19,768 nt of DNA from Gammaproteobacteria bacterium (GTDB lineage Bacteria > Pseudomonadota > Gammaproteobacteria > Steroidobacterales > Rariloculaceae). Below, in pieces: positions 1 to 8,452 of the stretch; the first letter of the stretch is position 1, and the number at the start of each line of letters is the position of its first letter. The notes below the pieces were generated by a model that did no database searches, was not told the origin of the DNA, and was given only the letters and a program-made list of their open reading frames with translations. The stretch spans positions 1 to 19,768 of the forward strand of contig SMWC01000004.1 in NCBI GenBank assembly GCA_004357505.1, in the 5' to 3' direction. The translations under genes and the position numbers were made by a program.

Positions 1-1661
1 CTGACAATTGGTGCGAAAGCCGTCAGACGGTCAAGATTCGTGTTGTCGCCGAGACCATGTGCCGGGAAGAAGTTCTGCTGGCCGAACAAACTCTGCTCGC
101 CGTGCAACGCCATGTAGTTCAGTAGCACCATCTCGACCAGTAGGTTGACATTGTTCGCGCCTGGGGTGCCGCTCCGGTTGACGGAGCCATCCGCGGAAAA
201 GCTGCCGAGCTGTTGATGCTGCTCGATCGGCAGTCCGTCGAGACCGGTGAACAGCTGCGGCCGGCCGTTGGGGTTGTAGACCAAGAAGAACGATGCCGCC
301 GTGGAGGAATTATCGCTCGTCCACTCGCCCTTGCCGCGTCCCGCCACGGAGTTATCGAGCGTGCCGTTGGATGATACCGAGCCGTCGCTGTAGACATACA
401 TCATTAGCGGTATTCCGGCACCGTTATTCGCCCGAGAGGCATACTCCAGACACGCCCCCATACAGCGACCGGCACGTTCGTCCTTGATCTCACCTTCTTG
501 ACGCATGCCACCATGATAGTCGTAGCTGCCCATGGTAATGCAGCCGGCGCCGGCGAAGCCATCGATGACCATCTTCATAACGGACGCGGTCTTGCGGAAC
601 TCATCGCCGTCTCTGCCATTGTCGTTAAATTCGGCAGCCGTAAAAATCGAGTTGGCGCCGCCGACAATATTGGCGTCCTGCGCCGGATCCAATGCCCCGG
701 GATCGGAGAAACGATCGGTGATGTCCGCCGCGCTCAAGTAGCCGCACTTCACCAGGTCTTCGACGACCTGATCGCGCGTCAGCGGCGTGTTGTTAGGGTC
801 AGTGAAATTCAATCCCGTCGTCACACGGTCCATCTTCTGCGCACTGAGCCGGTAGACGGACTCCATGACCGCAACGGCATCGTCTTTGGAGAGCAAGTTC
901 AGCAGTTCGCCGGTGTCAACGAGTCCGGTGACGTCGCTGGGGCGGTCGATTTTGGTCGGACGATATTGGGGATCGATCATCCCGGGCGGTGCCATCGAGT
1001 TAGCGCCCGACTCGGAGTTGCGGGAGCCGCACAGTGTCAGAATCGACCCATCCGCACCGGCCCGTTGTATGCCATACATCGGGTTGTGGGGATTGTTACC
1101 CGTGTCATTGTCAGAGCGCGCGGGGATGACCGCGCCGTTGATCAAATTGCCGAGCCCCGGCTTGATTGAACCGTAGATGCCGCGCAGGAACGCACTGTCG
1201 CTGTGGAAAGAGAGTCCCAGGCTGTTGTCCGTATGGTCGCCGTTACTCGTCGCTGTCGTTGTAACTTCTGGAGTGCCGGGGACCATGTCGCCCGGTAACC
1301 CCATTTTGCTGTAGCCGGCCGTGCTGAGTAGGTCGAGTTGACCTCCGTTGCCGCCGACGAGCACGTTGGAGCCCGCCATGTTGGCTCCGCCTGCGAGGTC
1401 GAAGCAGATAAACGGTATCTTCCCCGCGCCGAATACGCTGATGCCGCAGGCAGCGCGTAGCGAATCCAGATCGGCTGCTATCGCAGCGTAGACTGCGCGC
1501 GGATTCGAAAACAAGCTCAGGATGCCGCCACCTAATACCGTAGCAGACCCGGCCAGGAACCCTTGGCCGATTAGTTCGCGGCGCGTTAGCGGACGACGAT
1601 GGTTTTGATGACGCTGTGGCGCATCGATGTGGCGTAGTTTACGTGCGTTGCGAGTGAGCAT
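1..1661 (-). CDS. DUF1501-like Tat-exported protein, 3' end cut by window edge
   Basis: The minus strand is open from an ATG at 1661 to the window edge, giving 553 codons with the C-terminus missing. The N-terminus carries a twin-arginine motif (TRRELIGQGFLAG, about residues 27-39) followed by a hydrophobic stretch, so Tat export of a folded protein is likely. The core reads PFICFDLAGGANMAGSNV and later a GSYDYHGG segment and a MMYVYSDGSVSSNG segment. These resemble the glycine-rich start and the 'WDtHg' and 'vysEFGR' regions of DUF1501 proteins, which belong to the alkaline-phosphatase/sulfatase-like superfamily. An AGAGGA Shine-Dalgarno site just past the stop of the upstream gene supports this start and translational coupling. 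In planctomycetes, DUF1501 genes pair with PSCyt/PSD cytochrome genes, and the same pairing is seen here. The family assignment rests on motifs only; the catalytic role and substrate are unknown. Confidence 0.8.
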   Translation of the reverse strand, partial: MLTRNARKLRHIDAPQRHQNHRRPLTRRELIGQGFLAGSATVLGGGILSLFSNPRAVYAAIAADLDSLRAACGISVFGAGKIPFICFDLAGGANMAGSNVLVGGNGGQLDLLSTAGYSKMGLPGDMVPGTPEVTTTATSNGDHTDNSLGLSFHSDSAFLRGIYGSIKPGLGNLINGAVIPARSDNDTGNNPHNPMYGIQRAGADGSILTLCGSRNSESGANSMAPPGMIDPQYRPTKIDRPSDVTGLVDTGELLNLLSKDDAVAVMESVYRLSAQKMDRVTTGLNFTDPNNTPLTRDQVVEDLVKCGYLSAADITDRFSDPGALDPAQDANIVGGANSIFTAAEFNDNGRDGDEFRKTASVMKMVIDGFAGAGCITMGSYDYHGGMRQEGEIKDERAGRCMGACLEYASRANNGAGIPLMMYVYSDGSVSSNGTLDNSVAGRGKGEWTSDNSSTAASFFLVYNPNGRPQLFTGLDGLPIEQHQQLGSFSADGSVNRSGTPGANNVNLLVEMVLLNYMALHGEQSLFGQQNFFPAHGLGDNTNLDRLTAFAPIV

Positions 1662-1667
1662 GGCTTG

Positions 1668-1673
1668 TCCTCT
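1668..1673 (-). promoter_or_regulatory. Ribosome binding site of the DUF1501-like gene
   Basis: On the minus strand AGAGGA lies immediately after the TAA stop of the upstream LamG-cytochrome gene and 6 nt before the ATG at 1661. The position implies translational coupling within one transcript and fixes the start codon. Confidence 0.7.
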
Positions 1674-4235
1674 TTACTGCACCAGCATGGCTGCGCTGCC
1701 GAGTACGGCTGAGCAGGTGGCCTTCGCAATCGTTTGGGTTCGAGTTGCCGATCCACCACCGTTGGCTAACCCGGGCCGAATGCCATTCGGGTCTCGAGCC
1801 AGTGGCAGGCCGTTAATCAGTTCGGAGAGTTCGGTTTTCATTGATGTGCGATCGGGTTGAGTGCCGATACTGTTGGCCACCGTACCGATGACGCGATCGA
1901 GCAACGGATCGAGTAACAGGTCCTGATTCCCGGGATAGGCAGTTGTTACCGGAGACGTGAACGGGAAACCCGGGAACACCGTGGCTCGCAACGTTGAATT
2001 CTCGATCAACGCGTTGCAATACTCGATGGCGAGCTGCGCGATCGCGATCTGGTGGGAGGAAAGAAATGCCTCGATGGTTTCAACGGCCGGTAGTGATTGT
2101 TTGATGGTCGTGTACGTCGACAGCACGTTGGGTTCGAGTGGACTTATCTCGGTAATCGCCGCCATCGTTGCGTTGATTTCATCAAATGTACGCACGCCAA
2201 TGTCGGACGCCGCGGCCAGATCCTGCGGCAGCGGGGCAGGCGGCGTGACCGGTGCGGGGCGGGTGAAGTTATTGCTGCCGAGCACGTCAAAGGTGAGGAA
2301 AAACTCGTCTGCGTCCGGCCCGTTCTCTAGGGGCAGCACCGCCCCGATGCTCGCGAGAGGTTGACCGGCAAACGGATCATAAAGAAGGCTTGAGATTGTC
2401 GTGTCGAGGTTCGCGTAGGATTGACCAACGGGCAGCTCTTCACCGTTAAGACCGATTCGCAGCCCGCGTATGTCGATGCCGTTCGGTTGGGCCGTCGGAT
2501 CGAGACTGATAAAAATCGGTTGGTTGAAGAGGTAGGCATAACTGTCAAACTGGCTCGCTTGAAATACGATGTAGCTCTCCGGCACGTTGAGCAGATGTTC
2601 TACGCTGAAGAGCAAGAAAAATTTCTCGCCGACGCCGGCCTCGAAGTTCTGCAGAACCTGTGCGCTCGTCAGTGTGCGATTGTGTATCGCGACAAGTCGG
2701 ATGACGCCGCTCCAGTCACTGTTACTATCTACCTCATTGCCGAGGACGAACGCGAACGTGTCATCCCAAGGTGCCAGGCTACCGCCGGGGGTCGGGTCCT
2801 GATTCTGTACCAAGACGCCGTTTACATAGATCTCTCGACCGGTCACGGGGTCGAAGTTCACGACAACGTGTTGCAGTGTCGCTTGCAGAACCTCGGCCGC
2901 GTTGGGGGTTGAGAGTTGCGGATCGCCGTTCGGACTTGAGCCTTGTACCGTGTTGAAGAAATCATAGTTGTACAGCGTCTGGCCAAGGTTGAAGTTACGC
3001 GCTGTCGGGCTACCCGAGTAGCTGACGATGCGCGTGTCTTCCTGAACCACATTGCTCGGAGCAACCCACGTCTCGATGGCGTACTCGCCCGTTGCCTTGA
3101 TCATGTCGTGGAGCTTGGCGCTGGCAGCCGTGGAGGCCTGGGCCTTACCGCCGTTGAAATTTAGGCCCCAACCACCGAACCAGTCGACGTTACCCGAGAT
3201 CGTCAGATCCATTGCCGGATCGACGCCACTGGTGTCAAATGCCGTATTGCCTAGGCCGGTCTTGAATTCATAGTTCGCAATAATGTTCGCTTCGTAGCGG
3301 TTGCCGCCGGCGGCCAAGGTGCCTTCGTAGAGGGTTAGTGCTTTGCTCGTGACGAGCAGCGGATTCACGGGATCAATCGGCACACGTGCGGCGAATGCGA
3401 CGATCTGCGTCTCCATCGATGTGGCGTCGGCCTGGCAGCTAGTCGTCCAGCAGTTGTGAAACTCATCGCGAAGTCGAATCACCAGCCGCGATGCTGACGG
3501 GTCGTTCAGATCGATCTTCGACTTTACCGCTTCATAAGCGAGCGCGAGTGCATCCGGGCCAGCGTTTTCGGCAAAGAAGGGAGACTGTTGCAGTGCGGTA
3601 TCGGACGCATGGCAGCCCGAGCAAAATTGCGTTAACAGCGGATAGACGGTGGCCCCGAACTGCGCCGGATCGGGTGGAAAATGTCTACTCGCGCCAGGGT
3701 CTCGAATGGACACGGGCGCCTGCAGTACGATACTACGGTCGCCACCTGCTGCGAGATCGCCGGCCCAGGCCGTAATCCAGGTTGTGAGGATATCGGCACA
3801 AACCGAATCGTCCGTGACCCAGCAATTGTGCCCGCCGGCAACTTTGGTGACCATCTGTGAATCAGCCGGTGACTGCAGGTCGGTTACAGGGAAGTTGGCT
3901 TCGGCGTAGGCAAAATTGACGTCATCGCTGCGCGCGAACATCGGTGACTGGCCACCGTCGACACTATGACAGGCGCCACAGCGGTCATTGGTACGAATGT
4001 TATCCCAGAGATTGATTCTAAAAGCCTGAACATCCGGCGTCGCCGGTGCGGGGCCCGTGTAGTTGGAGAGATTGAGCGCGGCGATGACAGCGTTTATTTC
4101 TGTGTCGGCACCGCCACCGGCGCAGCCCGCCATCGCGGCGGTCGCGATCAGTCCAAGCACTGCGCGAAACGACCTGTTGCGCCACACGTTCGTTCGATGC
4201 ACAGCATGGCGAAAGCGAAAGTTGCTACAGAACAT
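1674..4235 (-). CDS. Lipoprotein with two cytochrome-like CxxCH modules and a LamG/concanavalin-like domain
   Basis: This 853-aa protein has a signal peptide ending in a lipobox (AMAGC, Cys38). Two CxxCH haem motifs follow, C86-G-A-C89-H90 and C205-S-G-C208-H209. Each sits in a repeated module that shares a QSPxFA segment, an AYEA-like segment, a PxxS segment and a later HNCW motif (H136-N-C138-W139 and H260-N-C262-W263) with one more Cys (146, 267). Residues about 310-540 look like a LamG/concanavalin A-type jelly roll (ATGEYAIETWV, REIYVNGVLV, WSGVIRLVAIHNRTLT). The rest, about 540-853, is a low-homology tail rich in Asn, Thr and Pro. The probable role is a lipid-anchored dihaem electron carrier with a carbohydrate- or surface-binding domain, but neither is proven. 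A 12-bp gap to each neighbour and Shine-Dalgarno sites at both junctions indicate one operon with the DUF1501-like and DUF1588-type genes. GTG codons at V17 or V26 are weaker alternative starts. Confidence 0.85.
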   Translation of the reverse strand: MFCSNFRFRHAVHRTNVWRNRSFRAVLGLIATAAMAGCAGGGADTEINAVIAALNLSNYTGPAPATPDVQAFRINLWDNIRTNDRCGACHSVDGGQSPMFARSDDVNFAYAEANFPVTDLQSPADSQMVTKVAGGHNCWVTDDSVCADILTTWITAWAGDLAAGGDRSIVLQAPVSIRDPGASRHFPPDPAQFGATVYPLLTQFCSGCHASDTALQQSPFFAENAGPDALALAYEAVKSKIDLNDPSASRLVIRLRDEFHNCWTTSCQADATSMETQIVAFAARVPIDPVNPLLVTSKALTLYEGTLAAGGNRYEANIIANYEFKTGLGNTAFDTSGVDPAMDLTISGNVDWFGGWGLNFNGGKAQASTAASAKLHDMIKATGEYAIETWVAPSNVVQEDTRIVSYSGSPTARNFNLGQTLYNYDFFNTVQGSSPNGDPQLSTPNAAEVLQATLQHVVVNFDPVTGREIYVNGVLVQNQDPTPGGSLAPWDDTFAFVLGNEVDSNSDWSGVIRLVAIHNRTLTSAQVLQNFEAGVGEKFFLLFSVEHLLNVPESYIVFQASQFDSYAYLFNQPIFISLDPTAQPNGIDIRGLRIGLNGEELPVGQSYANLDTTISSLLYDPFAGQPLASIGAVLPLENGPDADEFFLTFDVLGSNNFTRPAPVTPPAPLPQDLAAASDIGVRTFDEINATMAAITEISPLEPNVLSTYTTIKQSLPAVETIEAFLSSHQIAIAQLAIEYCNALIENSTLRATVFPGFPFTSPVTTAYPGNQDLLLDPLLDRVIGTVANSIGTQPDRTSMKTELSELINGLPLARDPNGIRPGLANGGGSATRTQTIAKATCSAVLGSAAMLVQ

Positions 4236-4243
4236 TCTGCCGG

Positions 4244-4249
4244 CTCCTC
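4244..4249 (-). promoter_or_regulatory. Ribosome binding site of the LamG-cytochrome lipoprotein
   Basis: GAGGAG on the minus strand overlaps the TGA stop (4250-4248) of the upstream cytochrome-like gene and lies 8 nt before the ATG at 4235. This stop-overlapping arrangement suggests translational coupling and supports the chosen start. Confidence 0.7.
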
Positions 4250-5468
4250 AGTCGCCCATACAGTAGACGGCGGACTCCGAAAAGACCTGCCTGAGGTTGT
4301 AGGCTCCACCAGAGCGGAAGTTGCCGACCATCGTGCTGACCGCGAGGCGGTCGGCTGCGTCGACAGGCGCTCTGAGGCAAACGTTCCTGAACACCTTGTT
4401 GACCTGGCATTCGGCGAATGCAGTGGTCGCTGCCAACTCCTGGCCGAGTGATTTGGCTCCAGCGCCGGATCCGGGAAGAGTAATGCTCCAACCCAGTAAC
4501 GCGTTTTGGCCTTGGCGCCAGTAATTAGCCCAAGAGTCGTCGGGCGTTACGAACCCGTCCTCAAATGTTGTGTCGTTATTGAAATACTTGGCGACGACAC
4601 TGCCGTTCGTATAAATGAGTCGAGTAAGGACTTCATCGTAGTTGTAATACGCAAACGCTTGTGCCAACGGATCCATGCCCGCGTGACAACCGATACAGTT
4701 ATTCAGAAACAGGCGGCTATCGCCACCCGGACCGCGAGAGACATCTTGGCGGATCCGGTCCGGGACGATGCTGGTGTCGTGCACCTGCTCCATGTCCATG
4801 CACATGTGATTAAGCAGCGTGAAGCGAAACATCGCACGGTTGGTTCCGGCAATAAAGAACGCTTCGGCAGCCGCGCGGGTGGTCATCGCGCCGGCTGTAG
4901 CGTTGACGGGGAGCCCGTAGGCGGCCGACTGGGTTGAGGCTGCCAGGTCAGTCTGTGGGTTGAAGCCCGGCTGCAGCATGGACTGTTCCAGCGTCGCATA
5001 GTGGGTATTGTCGCCTGGTGCGGGCAGAGCCTGATTGGCGTCGACATATAACAGATCTGCCGAAAGTATCTGGTTGAACGGTACATTGTCCCGAACCATT
5101 CCGATGACGAGCGTCGTGTAATCATTCAGTGGCACGAAGACGGTCTGGTCGCGATTGGTCCAGGGTGCAGCAAAATTCTTAAGCGTGACCGTATAGAAAC
5201 TGGGATTGGTCATGGCCGTTTGGGCGGCTGCAGCAGCATTGCCCGCCTGGATATCGGATTCCATGGAAACCAGTGTGGCTTCTGACGGCGGTACGCCGGC
5301 GAGCCGGTTATGCATGCGGAAGGCCTGCTCGCGTTCAAGCGGACCTGCGAGCGTGATGGACTGCGCACCGAGAAGTAGCGCGATCCCTATGCAGAGCCGC
5401 CGGGCAGACCGGTGCCTACGACCCGAGGCCAACGAGAATATCCGTTGCGTGCTTGCAAACACCACCAT
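4248..5468 (-). CDS. Planctomycete-type cytochrome-like protein (DUF1592/DUF1588/DUF1585-like), one CxxCH
   Basis: The protein is 406 aa from the ATG at 5468. It opens with an Arg-rich n-region and a hydrophobic helix (RRLCIGIALLLGAQSITLA), a Sec signal peptide with likely cleavage near ITLA-GP. A segment PFNQILSADLLYV resembles DUF1592. The haem-type motif C258-I-G-C261-H262 followed by MDPLAQAFAYYNYDE is the DUF1588 signature (CxxCH, then MDPLG and an aromatic/acidic tail). The C-terminal part (LAATTAFAECQVNKVF, then GAYNLRQVF) resembles DUF1585. These domains are known from planctomycete surface cytochromes; a periplasmic electron-transfer role is inferred. The frame is open up to 5579, but the 5468 ATG has an AGGA site 5 nt upstream and places the signal peptide properly, so the 37-residue extension is rejected. 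It is the first gene of the leftward operon. Confidence 0.82.
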   Translation of the reverse strand: MVVFASTQRIFSLASGRRHRSARRLCIGIALLLGAQSITLAGPLEREQAFRMHNRLAGVPPSEATLVSMESDIQAGNAAAAAQTAMTNPSFYTVTLKNFAAPWTNRDQTVFVPLNDYTTLVIGMVRDNVPFNQILSADLLYVDANQALPAPGDNTHYATLEQSMLQPGFNPQTDLAASTQSAAYGLPVNATAGAMTTRAAAEAFFIAGTNRAMFRFTLLNHMCMDMEQVHDTSIVPDRIRQDVSRGPGGDSRLFLNNCIGCHAGMDPLAQAFAYYNYDEVLTRLIYTNGSVVAKYFNNDTTFEDGFVTPDDSWANYWRQGQNALLGWSITLPGSGAGAKSLGQELAATTAFAECQVNKVFRNVCLRAPVDAADRLAVSTMVGNFRSGGAYNLRQVFSESAVYCMGD

Positions 5469-5667
5469 CGTCCTATCGGTTGAAAACTGTTCGGCTTTTA
5501 GAGTCAGGAGTACAGCACAAAAGTTTTGCGTCGTGCATGCGAAGACCGTGGTAAGGACTTGAACTGAGAACCAAGTCACATTTTTAGGCGCTTTCGCTCA
5601 CTGCAAGTTCTGTGATTGCCAGACCGAATCCGGCAAGATGTGATTCCGCACTAACGGGACGCCAGAT

Positions 5668-5687
5668 ATTACGTAACATTGCGTAAT
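5668..5687. repeat. Inverted/direct repeat, possible operator
   Basis: Perfect 6-bp arms ATTACG and CGTAAT flank 8 bp, and 16 of the 20 positions match the reverse complement of the whole. The same bases also read as a 10-bp-period direct repeat (ATTACGTAA, ATTGCGTAA). A one-helical-turn repeat in a divergent promoter region is typical of a transcription factor site; the factor is unknown. Confidence 0.45.
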
Positions 5688-5707
5688 CCAGACCGACCAG
5701 GAAGGTT

Positions 5708-5717
5708 AATCCGGATT
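5708..5717. repeat. Perfect 10-bp palindrome, possible operator
   Basis: AATCCGGATT is its own reverse complement and lies about 80 bp before the rightward operon start. Part of it (AATCCGG) recurs at 5627. A palindrome this short could arise by chance. Confidence 0.3.
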
Positions 5718-5797
5718 GTTTGATCGGTAATCAGACGCTCACTGCTAAAGATTTCTTTGAGCTCGACCACCGGTCCTTTGATTAACGGTGTTTAGGG

Positions 5798-8449
5798 ATG
5801 AACGTAGAGCGAGAAAGGATTCCAGGAAGCGATCTCGCGCCAGCCGTGCAGCGACGCGGTGTGCGTGGTATTACCCTCGCTCTCGTTGTCGTGGCCGCAG
5901 GTTGTGCCGGCAACGATGGCGGTGTCGGTATCGGCAGCGGCCAGGATCCTGATCCCGTCGCGATCGACTTCCCAATCGCTTACACGAAGGGCCCGCTGTT
6001 CGATGCCCAGATGCAGCTGCTCTCTAGCACAGATGTTCGCGACGTACTGAGATTCAACGTCGGCACCGATTTGTATATGCGGGAACGCGCTTCGCCCACG
6101 GCCATCGAGAGCAACATCACGATACGCGAGACCCAGGGTCTGGGTGATGTCATGGGCGTCGAGATTTCCGTCGACGGTAGCAGAGTCCTGTTCGCGATGC
6201 GCGGCCCATTCGATCCCAATCTGGCTGATGACGAGCAACCAACCTGGAACATCTGGGAATACGATATCTCTAGCGATACGCTGGTGCGAGTCATCACGCC
6301 TGACATTACGGCGGAAGCCGGCCACGATATTTGGCCGTACTATCTTGCGGACGGCCGCGTCATCTTCTCATCGACCCGGCAGCGCCAATCAAAAGCTGTC
6401 CTATTGAATGAAAACAAACCCCAGTTTGAAGCCCAGGATGAGGATCGCAGCGAATCAGCGTTCTTGCTGCATGTCATGAATATAGACGGCAGCGACATGC
6501 ACCAGATTTCCTTTAATCAGAGTCACGACCTGGATCCTTCGGTGCTCGACAATGGCCGTGTGCTCTTCAGCCGCTGGGATCACGCCCCGGGGGTCAACGG
6601 CATTCATTTATATACGATGAATCCCGACGGTACCGAACTGCAACTGCTCTACGGTGCTGAAAGCCATCTGACCGGCACGAATGGGACCGAAGTTCAATTC
6701 CTGAAGGCTCGCGAGACAGCCGATGGGCGCGTAATGACCATCGTCAGGCCGTTCGACCACCCGGAGCTTGGTGGCGCGATTGATCTTATCGACACCCCAG
6801 TGTTTGTGGAAAACTTCCAGCCCACCGCAGCAAATTCAGGCCTAGCCGGTCCCGCACAGATAGCTGCGACGAACAATCAAGTTCGTACCGATCTCGTGCC
6901 GTCACCGGGTGGCCGCTATCGTTCGGCGTTTCCACTTTGGGATGGCACGGATCGAGTGCTCGTCAGCTGGGCGATATGCCGAGTCATGGAGAACAGCGTG
7001 ATTTTCCCGTGCGACGCACAACGCCTGGCCGACCCGAACGTTCAACTTGCGCCGCCGCTCTATGGTGTGTGGATGTACGACCCTGCACAACAGACGCAGC
7101 TGCCCATCGTGATCGGCGAAGAGGGCGTGCTGATCGGCGATGTCGTCGCCGCTCAACCGCGCCGAACACCGCAAGTCATCAGCGATAAAGTCGTCGGCAT
7201 CGATCTTGATCCTACCTTGGTCGCCGAGAGCGTCGGCCTGCTCAATATCCGCAGTGTTTACGATCTGGACGGCGTGGATAGTGCAACTCCGGATATCGAG
7301 ACGCTCGCTGATCCTGCCACGACAATGGCCGCTCAGCGGCCCGCGCGATTTATTCGCATCGTCAAGCCTGTATCGCTGCCCGACGATGATGTCCTGGATT
7401 TTGATAACTCCGCTTTCGGGAGAAGTGCCGCACAGGGCATGCGTGAGATATTGGGTTATGCGCCGATCGAGCCCGATGGCTCGATCCGTATTAAAGTACC
7501 CGCGAATGTTGCGTTCGGCATCAGCGTACTCGATGTCAACGGCCGAAGAATCACGCCAAGACACCAGAACTGGTTGCAGGTGCTTCCCGGCGAGGAATTG
7601 TCCTGTAACGGTTGCCACGACCCCAACTCGGGGGTCTCTCACGGTCGGCTAGATAGTTTCGATTCTGTTTACGCCGGCGCTCAAAGCACGGGCGTCCCGT
7701 TCCCGAACACCGATCCAGCACTGTTCACTGACTTCGCCGAAACAATGGCGGAGACGCGTACGCGGATCAGTTGCACAACAGATTGTGCGGTGCTGGAGCT
7801 GAGTGTCGATCTGGTTTACGAGGATGTCTGGACCGATGCGGCGACGGCTGGACGCCAGCCGGACGTGAGCTTTATTTACGCTTATCTCGGTCTCGTGTCG
7901 CCGCCGACCACAAGCGCCTGTCTGTCCGCTTGGACCAGTGATTGCCGCATCATCATCAATTATGAGGCGCATATCCATCCGCTGTGGAGCACACCGCGAA
8001 CGATACCGGATCCGAACGATCCCCTGATACAACTCGATGTCACTTGCACGACCGGTGGCTGTCACACGCCGGTGGATGCGATGGCCCTGCTGCAGGTTCC
8101 GGCGGCAGATCTCGATCTGACCGACGGACCATCTGCTGACGAGCCCGATCATTTCAACGCTTACCATGAGATTCTGTTCCCGGATTTTGCCCAATTCGTC
8201 GACAATGGCGCGTTGCGAGATATCGATATCGGTCCGGACGCGAATGGCAATCCTATTCTTGTCCCGGTAACCCCGTCGATGACCGTCACGGGTGCCAACG
8301 CCTCTAGCATCTTTTTCTCGACGCTCGATTCAGGCGGTACGCATGAGGGCTATATGACACCGGCAGAGCTGCGCCTGCTCTCCGAGTGGCTCGATATCGG
8401 CGCGCAGTACTTCAATAACCCGTTCGATCCCGGCGTGCCGCTGAACTGA
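5798..8449 (+). CDS. Lipoprotein resembling hydrazine synthase alpha: PD40/TolB propeller plus CxxCH and CX4CH
   Basis: This is an 883-aa protein whose signal peptide ends in a lipobox (VVVAAGC, Cys36). Residues about 100-350 hold PD40/TolB-type propeller strands (ISVDGSRVLFAMR, YLADGRVIFSSTRQR, LDNGRVLFSRWDH). A middle domain then leads to C603-N-G-C606-H607 within ELSCNGCHDP. After an INYEAHIHPLW segment comes C750-T-T-G-G-C755-H756, a CX4CH haem motif. The end (MTPAELRLLSEWLDIGAQY) is typical of HZS-alpha-like proteins. Additional Cys pairs occur between the two motifs. The family includes the anammox HzsA, but partners HzsB and HzsC are absent, so hydrazine synthesis is not implied; a periplasmic lipid-anchored dihaem protein is. 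The 5798 ATG has only a weak ribosome site and gives a long n-region; a GTG at 5846 (residue 17) is a plausible alternative. It is the first gene of the rightward operon. Confidence 0.85.
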   Translation: MNVERERIPGSDLAPAVQRRGVRGITLALVVVAAGCAGNDGGVGIGSGQDPDPVAIDFPIAYTKGPLFDAQMQLLSSTDVRDVLRFNVGTDLYMRERASPTAIESNITIRETQGLGDVMGVEISVDGSRVLFAMRGPFDPNLADDEQPTWNIWEYDISSDTLVRVITPDITAEAGHDIWPYYLADGRVIFSSTRQRQSKAVLLNENKPQFEAQDEDRSESAFLLHVMNIDGSDMHQISFNQSHDLDPSVLDNGRVLFSRWDHAPGVNGIHLYTMNPDGTELQLLYGAESHLTGTNGTEVQFLKARETADGRVMTIVRPFDHPELGGAIDLIDTPVFVENFQPTAANSGLAGPAQIAATNNQVRTDLVPSPGGRYRSAFPLWDGTDRVLVSWAICRVMENSVIFPCDAQRLADPNVQLAPPLYGVWMYDPAQQTQLPIVIGEEGVLIGDVVAAQPRRTPQVISDKVVGIDLDPTLVAESVGLLNIRSVYDLDGVDSATPDIETLADPATTMAAQRPARFIRIVKPVSLPDDDVLDFDNSAFGRSAAQGMREILGYAPIEPDGSIRIKVPANVAFGISVLDVNGRRITPRHQNWLQVLPGEELSCNGCHDPNSGVSHGRLDSFDSVYAGAQSTGVPFPNTDPALFTDFAETMAETRTRISCTTDCAVLELSVDLVYEDVWTDAATAGRQPDVSFIYAYLGLVSPPTTSACLSAWTSDCRIIINYEAHIHPLWSTPRTIPDPNDPLIQLDVTCTTGGCHTPVDAMALLQVPAADLDLTDGPSADEPDHFNAYHEILFPDFAQFVDNGALRDIDIGPDANGNPILVPVTPSMTVTGANASSIFFSTLDSGGTHEGYMTPAELRLLSEWLDIGAQYFNNPFDPGVPLN

Positions 8450-8452
8450 CCG

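Larger units (their letters stand above)
5469..5797. promoter_or_regulatory. Shared 329-bp control region between the two divergent operons
   Basis: No convincing gene lies here, and both operons must be driven from it. Several words recur: CGCTCACTGC at 5595-5604 and 5736-5745, CCAGACCGA at 5619-5627 and 5688-5696, and AATCCGG at 5627-5633 and 5708-5714. There are also two dyads, listed separately. I could not fit a convincing -35/-10 pair for either direction. The repeat density suggests binding of one or more regulators, but no regulator gene is present in the window. Confidence 0.5.

Noticed and set aside
498..1169. 223-aa plus-strand open frame
   Set aside because: It lies wholly antisense to the DUF1501-like gene, has no recognisable domain, and the opposite strand shows clear family motifs, so it is a shadow frame.
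5469..5579. N-terminal extension of the DUF1588-type gene to an ATG at 5579
   Set aside because: The ATG at 5468 has a ribosome site and correctly places the signal peptide; the extension would put 37 residues ahead of it.
5792..6325. 177-aa minus-strand frame at the start of the HZS-alpha-like gene
   Set aside because: It is antisense to a well-supported lipoprotein gene and shows no family features.
6902..7642. 246-aa minus-strand frame
   Set aside because: It is antisense to the HZS-alpha-like coding region; no signal peptide, domain or ribosome site supports it.
5798..8449. Anammox hydrazine synthase
   Set aside because: Only an alpha-like subunit is present; the beta and gamma partners and other anammox genes are missing and the host looks gammaproteobacterial.
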